From the NCBI GenBank assembly GCA_001931875.2, contig MSJH02000768.1:1-26587 (forward strand): 26,587 nucleotides of DNA, given 5' to 3'. Below the pieces are notes generated by a model, which made no database searches, was not told where the DNA came from, and saw only the letters and a list, made by a program, of their open reading frames with translations. Both the position numbers and the translations under genes were made by a program. The stretch is from Byssochlamys sp. IMV 00236 (taxonomy: Eukaryota; Ascomycota; Eurotiomycetes; Eurotiales; Thermoascaceae). Of this stretch, positions 20,279 through 26,587 are shown in pieces (within the stretch, counting starts at the first letter, position 1; each line of letters begins with the position of its first letter).

Positions 20279-20853
20279 CCTATGAAAACCATGATATCTT
20301 TACTAAAATATATATTAACCTCACTAAATGTTTTGTGCAAAATTAATAAGCTAAAGTTTTCCTAACCCGATGGGCTTTTTGGCTCATTGCTTGCCAGCGA
20401 ATACATTTACTAAAGGCTTTGCTGTCAATAATCGTCAACTACATAAACACAAGGAAATGTTTACATTGTATAACTAGTGTCTAACAGCTCTGCATCATCC
20501 AAGATCTGGCCTTTTGAATAGAAATAAAGCATAATCCCCTTTCATAGTTATATATATTAGATGCTGATATATACACCTTCTTTAGAAATTATTGGCACAC
20601 AATATAAGATCAATAACAACTATACTCTAGTTAATTATCAACGAGAAAATTATTCAAAATAACCTTGTTTGAATTGCATGAAATATGTAAGGTTACCTTA
20701 TGAACTCATACCACTCAGATCATGTAAATAAGCTTGTATTATCCTTTTATCAAAATTTAGTGTGTAGTATTGACCTTTGGTAAATGACAGCCAATGATAG
20801 CCAATCATTGCCTCAATTTTTCTTTCTCTCTCTCTCTCTTTAAGCATTTGGAA
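19826..20853. other. Non-coding stretch with homopolymers
   Basis: No supported gene. A T-run running into an A-run (about 20068-20097) and an A36 run at 20240-20275 stand out. A CT-rich tract at about 20818-20842 is the likely leader of the SIW14-like gene. The 86-codon plus frame from 19845 ends in poly-Phe/Lys from homopolymers and is not supported. Confidence 0.5.
20240..20275 (+). repeat. A36 homopolymer
   Basis: Thirty-six consecutive A in intergenic DNA, with no coding sequence recognised on its 5' side. Confidence 0.95.
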
Positions 20854-21721
<868 letters not shown>

Positions 21722-24439
21722 TGAAGCGTCTAGAAAGTTTTTTTTCTCTTTCTTTCTCTTTCATTAATGAGTTCTGTATAATAAATGAGCTATCGTATCC
21801 TTGAGGTTACATCTAGATCTGCTTCATCTAATTTTATAAAAGCTAATTAAACGCAGATTCATCTGCTAAACCATTGTTCTCCTTCTTCTCTTTAGTATGT
21901 ATGTATTTAATCTAACTTAAAACAGTTAATCTGAACTATAAGCATGCTCACATGCTGTCTACCTATTCAAACCTAACAACACAATTACTAAATTTCGTAA
22001 AAGAATTAGAGGTGAAGCTTTATAGTTTATTCTATACATCTTTTGACTTTATGCACTGCTTGATAACAATTGTAAAAGTTGGTCTATCAAATAGCCGATG
22101 AAAGCTTGTCTCCTATTTATGCCAGCAGATTGAACGGAATGGGGCAAAGCGCCCAGCTTCATTCTTTGACTGCCATTCAAACAAAAAACAGCAAGTGTTG
22201 ACTAGTACAGCAAAGGTCTGATCATTTTTTCGACTACACTTTCAATCGTCCCATTTTAGATTAAAGCCCTGTAATGAAAGATGGATGTGCATACAGCTGC
22301 ATCTGAAGATAATTTGCACATTGCCTTGGAAAAGAATAATGGCTTCGTACTTGGGTTATAAAGAAAAGAAACCATAGGTTACAGCTATGGGGGATCCTCT
22401 AGAATAATAATAAGGAGAGTACAATGTCAAGGCTATTTTACATTCTTCGTAATGCACATAATTGATGCTATCGTCAACTCATCTCACTTACATAAAGGCA
22501 ATGAATAATAAAAGCGCGTCATTTATTAACCAACTTTTTCATTTACATTTATTTATAATAAAAGCGTACTCCTTTCAGTTCTCAAGACTTTATTGTCTTG
22601 ATTAACAGGACCAACCACGGGAAGGTAAGAGTACATATGATCCCAAAAAAAGAAGGCATACACTAAATGTCAATGGTGTATATACCTTGTAAAAAGTGGT
22701 GATGTATGAAGACTGAACTTGTACATCTGAAAAACCTAGAAAGTACAAGCTGAACAGCCCCAGACAAGTCTGGATTGACAGACTGCCAACAAGTAGCTAT
22801 CAATAGGCTCCAACCTCGTCTACCAGTCGTCTCGCAAGCTCAGAAGATGGTCTTGACTCAGCAAACTACCCAAAATAGCTTTTGGTTCGATACCGCCTAG
22901 TAGCAGCATAAGCATTTATTCGAGTAGCCACACTTTGAGAGCATTTCTCTGTTTACAAATAACGGGCGAGCGGTTAGTCGGTCACACAAGTGTAGCCAGC
23001 CCAGGAATCCGCAAGTCATTTGAATCACCACCATGACCGTACTAGGGTTACAGCGTGGACAGAGAGCGTGTTCAGTCTTCTAAAGGAATGAACAGAGCCA
23101 ATGCCAAAGCATCTTCACAGGGAGAAAAAAAGCGAGGAGTATCTGTAAAGAAAAAGAAAAAGAAAAAAAGGGGGCAAAAAGAGGTAGATCAGAAATACTT
23201 TGAAGCGTTGATCATCGGTTATTCAACTTATGGCATTTTATTGATTAATGCGTTCCAATAACAGTCAAGGCAGCTTTCTATGCATAGGGATGTTTCAAGG
23301 AAACTTTGTTGATAGTCATATGCACATAAGCAAAGACACGCTATTGAAACTCATGAGCCAATAGAAAGACTGTGTATAAAGTAGTCTTTGAAGCCAAAAG
23401 ATCTTTATCACAGCTGATTAGTTTCCTACTCTTTCTTTCAATTAGACATGTTTCTTAAAGCTTACACATTACTCTTCACTTCTATTGATGCTATTGGTTG
23501 TTCAATCTAGATAAAAAGCTAGAAACAGCTATTGATGGATAGAGTATCACCTATGTGCAGTATTCTTACTTGTATCAATATGACTTGTTCTGATGATTTA
23601 GCAATGAACCCTTAAAATGTCAGATTCTCAAATGATGTTAGCTGGATTAGTTTCCATGAGTGCTCTTTTTGAAGGAAATGCCGATGTTGCCTGACAACAA
23701 AGAAGGTACAAGTGTAGAATGTAGGTGTGTTTATTGAAATAATATTCTGAAAGCAAGAAATCTGCAGAGTTTTAACCTAGCAAAAAAAGGCAATATAAAC
23801 AGGTTCTTTGGTCATAAATAATGTCTCAATATCCATTCCTTTTACAATGCTCTTTTGCATAATGAGCCTGGAGGCACTCTTTGACATAGTCATTATATTA
23901 ATTTCATCATACAAGTTATATAAAGGTAGAAAATAAACATATCAACACGTTTCTTTATCATTGGGAGCGATTTGATCAGTTGCTTTATGTTTATTCTTCA
24001 AAATACAGTAAGAACGGTAAATTTTGTCACTTTGAGAAAATTGAATGTCTGTAACCAAAAAATAAATGTCACTTTCCAAAAAAAATTAATGGCACTAAGT
24101 CAAAAATGATTGTTCCTTAATGTCTAAAAATTTTGTCCTTTCGAGATAAGAGAAATATCACAATAAGTTAAATCAAATTGACCTAAAAATGATATGTATT
24201 TTTGACTTCAAAACATTTAGAATGGAGTTTTATTATAACATTGAATGATTTGTCGTTTAGAATAACTGGCAAAGTTATATATATCATCTAGTGATTCGGT
24301 GGAATTACTAGTAAAATTAGGGTTTTGGCTGGCAAGTTTGCAGCAAAGTTTCTATCTCAAGAAACTGTAATTAAGAGAGGAACCACCAAAAAAAGTTGAA
24401 ATCTTTTTTTACTTGAACATCAAACGATATAGTTATTTT
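21722..24439. other. Long intergenic region with no supported gene
   Basis: Nothing intact is recognised over 2.7 kb. About 22700-23120 is less AT-rich than its surroundings and has short open stretches on both strands, suggesting an old element or gene relic. A 68-codon plus frame (23055-23261) has a poly-Lys tract and no family. A 25-codon frame at 23617-23694 (MSDSQMMLAGLVSMSALFEG) looks protein-like but is isolated. Around 24015-24150, short direct repeats (AATTTTGTC.CTTT..GA) and A/T-rich blocks lie beside the nuclease-like gene and may be element-end sequence. Confidence 0.4.
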
Positions 24440-25089
24440 TTATTGTTCCACGAGTGTGACATATTTTTCTTTGTCGTCTTTCAAAGCTATTGTAGGCTTG
24501 ATAAAATGAGAATATTCATCAATCAAAGGTGGTAACTTTTCTTCTTCTTCACTTGCTAAGCTTTCTTTGATGCGCTCCTAAAAATATACGATACGATTTA
24601 AAGAAGTGGTTACTAATGTAAATGTTTACTGTCTTAAAATTATTACTTTGAAAGAGAGCATAGATTCCAAGAATACTTCCATGTCTGTTGTTGTTGACTC
24701 AAAGCTTGGAAGAGATACTTCACCGTGTTGAAAATATTTATATGTTCCATCTACTGTGTCTAATCTCAACGAATTGAAAAAAATGCGTTTACCTAAAACA
24801 AGGTGTAACTAAGCGATTAGAAAAAGTTACATGATGTAAGCAAAATATATCTTCTACCAGCAATGATTATGCCAAAAGTCGCAAATTCTTTTGTTGTTTT
24901 GGCAACTTTCATTCGCAAATGCAACATGCGCTTGCAAATCTCAGCAACTCTACATACATCAATATCGACGAGTTCTTTGCATGTGTCGAGAGGCTTAATT
25001 TCTATAGTACCAACTTCAATTCCATTGTAGGTAATAATTAGACGGTCAGGTCGAAAAGCAGTGTAACGCTGACAAACTTTTTCAACACA
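24440..25089 (-). CDS. PD-(D/E)XK nuclease-like gene, 5'-truncated
   Basis: Exons 25068 (or 25089)-24858, 24792-24647 and 24577-24440 join in phase through GT..AG introns of 65 and 69 nt, giving about 164 residues. The core reads FRPDRLIITYNGIEVGTIEIKP, with P-D and E-I-K placed as in PD-(D/E)XK nucleases. Then come AEICKRMLHLRM and FATFGIIIAG, matching the 18963-19600 gene, and the intron interrupts the same Gly codon in the same phase. The remainder is KRIFFNSLRLD, YKYFQHGEVSLP and a Glu-rich tail. TTTGTCAG just before CGT at 25068 is a good splice acceptor, yet upstream the sequence is a different protein in another frame (MULE-like transposase). The exons shown are undamaged; the 5' part is missing or replaced. 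Function unknown. Confidence 0.55.
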
Positions 25090-26226
25090 TCAGTGCATCC
25101 GTTGCTTTTCAAAAAAGAGAGAAATTCAAGAAGAGAATTAACGGAGTGATTGGTGGTAAAGCAAAATGCAACTGGGCAACCTGTACCAGTCTTAGGGTGA
25201 CGGACGACAACGGTGTATAGTAAACACTTGCCGATATTTGCCGTTTTATGAGTTGCATCCAAACACAAATAAGGAGACTGAATCAATATGATTCATTGCC
25301 ATTGTGAAAAGAAACCAAAAGTGAAATCAGTTTCGAACTGGTTGCCAACAAAAGTCAAATACTGTTGTTGTTCATGTAATTCTTTCAGCCAAAATTTGAC
25401 AGATTCTTTTTGATCCACTGCACGTCTAGTAGCATTTTCTTGAATCTTTCTGTACTGGTTGTAGGTATCGCTTGGGTCTAATGTCTGATCTCTATGCACA
25501 ATTTCGTTAAGGGCAGCACCATTAACATTAATTTGAAAATTTTGCTGAACATGGGCCGTGAGTGTTGTATTTAGCACTGATATTGACTTATAGAGTATTC
25601 AAAGAGCTTATCATAATTTGTACAGTACCTGTCCAAATTATATTGTAAATAAAAGAGCCTGTAGACAGAGTGACATCACACTAACAATCTGTGCTACAAT
25701 GTGGTGTATATTGCTACCCTGTATTAATAATTTATATATTTTCTTTACTTATTTATCATATACTTGGAAGTTATTATTTAATCCTAGTCCATTTCAAATC
25801 AAAACATCAATCAATTCTTCAGTGAGTTGTTTTTGAATAGACAGATGAACGTCTCGACACATGTAACCCTCGGTTAATTGCTGCAAGATAAAGTCTTTCG
25901 TATTTTGAGATACAGGAAGGAAAGCAAAATTTGATAAAGAGCCGATGTCATGGCTGTGAGTTCCTTCAAAAGTGAATACTATATTTGTAGGATCATTTTT
26001 GTAGCAAGTGGCTCACATCGCTGCTGGACATCCAATTTTTTTAGTGTTTTTTCTGTATAGGTCTAGCCTGTCCAGATGTGCCTCCAGGTACACGGTTTGA
26101 ATTTTTTGCCTTTTCGCCTGCACTATGGCAGCGAAAAGTTTTGTACGAAATACGGAGAACAGTTCTTTTTCTTTTTTTGACAGCAGATCCGTCTTCATTA
26201 CTGGAAGCGTTGTTTTCTTGATGAAC
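25090..26226 (-). mobile_element. Broken MULE/FAR1-type transposase, 3' half missing
   Basis: Reading down from 26226: a basic segment (SAVKKRKRTVLRISYKTFRCHSAG), a frameshift in an A-run near 26060, then KKIGCPAAM, an in-frame TGA (26028-26030 region), and ATCYKND..FTFEGTHSHDIG. The Cys...Cys...H-x-H spacing fits the WRKY-GCM1/FAR1 zinc finger of Mutator-like transposases. After a gap at about 25580-25805 (intron or insertion) a frame from 25577 reads INVNGAALNEIVHRDQ, then a TGA after FFSQWQ, and in the same frame SPYLCLDATHKT and LLYTVVVRHPKTGTGCPVAF. This is the start of the MULE DDE domain with its first Asp. The frame stops matching at about 25090, where the nuclease-like gene begins. 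The remaining catalytic residues are absent, so the element is dead. Confidence 0.65.
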
Positions 26227-26550
26227 TTATTGCTTACCCGCAGTCCAAACTACTCCGTATTTTTGGAAGAAAGTTCTATAAAACTTCATCCATTAATTAC
26301 ACGGGAGCAACAACAGACAAAGAGATAGCTTGATATGGTTTGATTCTTAAAATTGCAGACATTTTTTTTTATTTAATTCAATTAAGAATAAGAAAAAGAA
26401 AATAAACTATAGAAATAACCGGCTTTAGTAGCGAAGTTCCGTTTACAAAAAAAAGGACTTTCAAAAACTTCTTTACAATAAAGCCAACTTGATTTATAAC
26501 TATGACTTTAACTTAAATTACAGGAAAATACAGGTACATCTTGACTTTCT

Positions 26551-26551
<1 letters not shown>
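26227..26551. other. Flank of the broken transposon
   Basis: AT-rich. A short minus-strand stretch (FQKYGVVWTAGKQ, about 26229-26270) may be the continuation of the transposase N terminus. No terminal inverted repeat is recognised. Confidence 0.35.

Positions 26552-26587
<36 letters not shown>
26552..26587 (+). repeat. A-run at the window edge (at least 36)
   Basis: The window ends inside an uninterrupted A-run of at least 36 bases. This could be a true homopolymer or the point where an assembly broke. Confidence 0.95.

Noticed and set aside
22884..22894. GGTTCGATACC, resembling a tRNA B box
   Set aside because: No A box at the right distance and no cloverleaf arms could be formed.
23055..23261. 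A 68-codon plus frame with a poly-Lys tract
   Set aside because: The basic run comes from an A/G-rich tract and the rest matches no family I know.

Overview
The window looks like nuclear DNA of an early-diverging filamentous fungus, most likely Mucoromycota (Mucorales). The reasons are AT-rich intergenic DNA, many short GT..AG introns (about 46-73 nt), fungal housekeeping genes, and decaying transposon families whose protein signatures I associate with Mucorales. The genus cannot be fixed from this sequence. I see no CRISPR array, rRNA, convincing tRNA or prokaryotic feature.

Left half (1-9756): after about 1.7 kb of mostly non-coding DNA with degraded minus-strand coding remnants, two multi-exon minus-strand genes lie head to tail. 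The first (1730-4309) reads, once four introns are removed, as one 782-residue protein with two cyclic-nucleotide-binding domains, an RRAS-type kinase site, an F-box and about ten leucine-rich repeats. The second (4707-9756) is a 1604-residue Num1/ApsA-type cortical anchor with an N-terminal coiled coil, about 15 degenerate internal repeats and a C-terminal PH domain.

Middle (9757-17879): a long non-coding stretch, a broken PD-(D/E)XK-like (Rpn/YhgA-type) relic, an intact two-exon HIS7 with a Gcn4/CPC1-type TGAGTCA site upstream, a small unrecognised ORF, a fragment resembling a Fanzor/TnpB RuvC domain, a dead Tc1/mariner transposase, and an intact six-exon Bsd2/NDFIP adaptor gene.

Right part (17880-26587): accessory and repeat-rich. 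A diverged inverted repeat (about 18040-18302 against 19547-19825) brackets a three-exon gene with a PD...E-x-K nuclease-like motif. A homologous gene, with an intron at the same position and phase, lies at 24440-25089, directly joined to the broken front half of a MULE/FAR1-type transposase. Between them is an intact SIW14-like phosphatase gene on the plus strand. Four A-runs of 28-36 or more bases occur, the last at the window edge.

The conserved genes (HIS7, SIW14-like, BSD2-like, NUM1-like, cNMP-F-box-LRR) do not form a functional cluster. The most unusual items are the cNMP-F-box-LRR fusion, the inverted-repeat-bounded nuclease-like gene and its homologue, and the transposase/nuclease junction.
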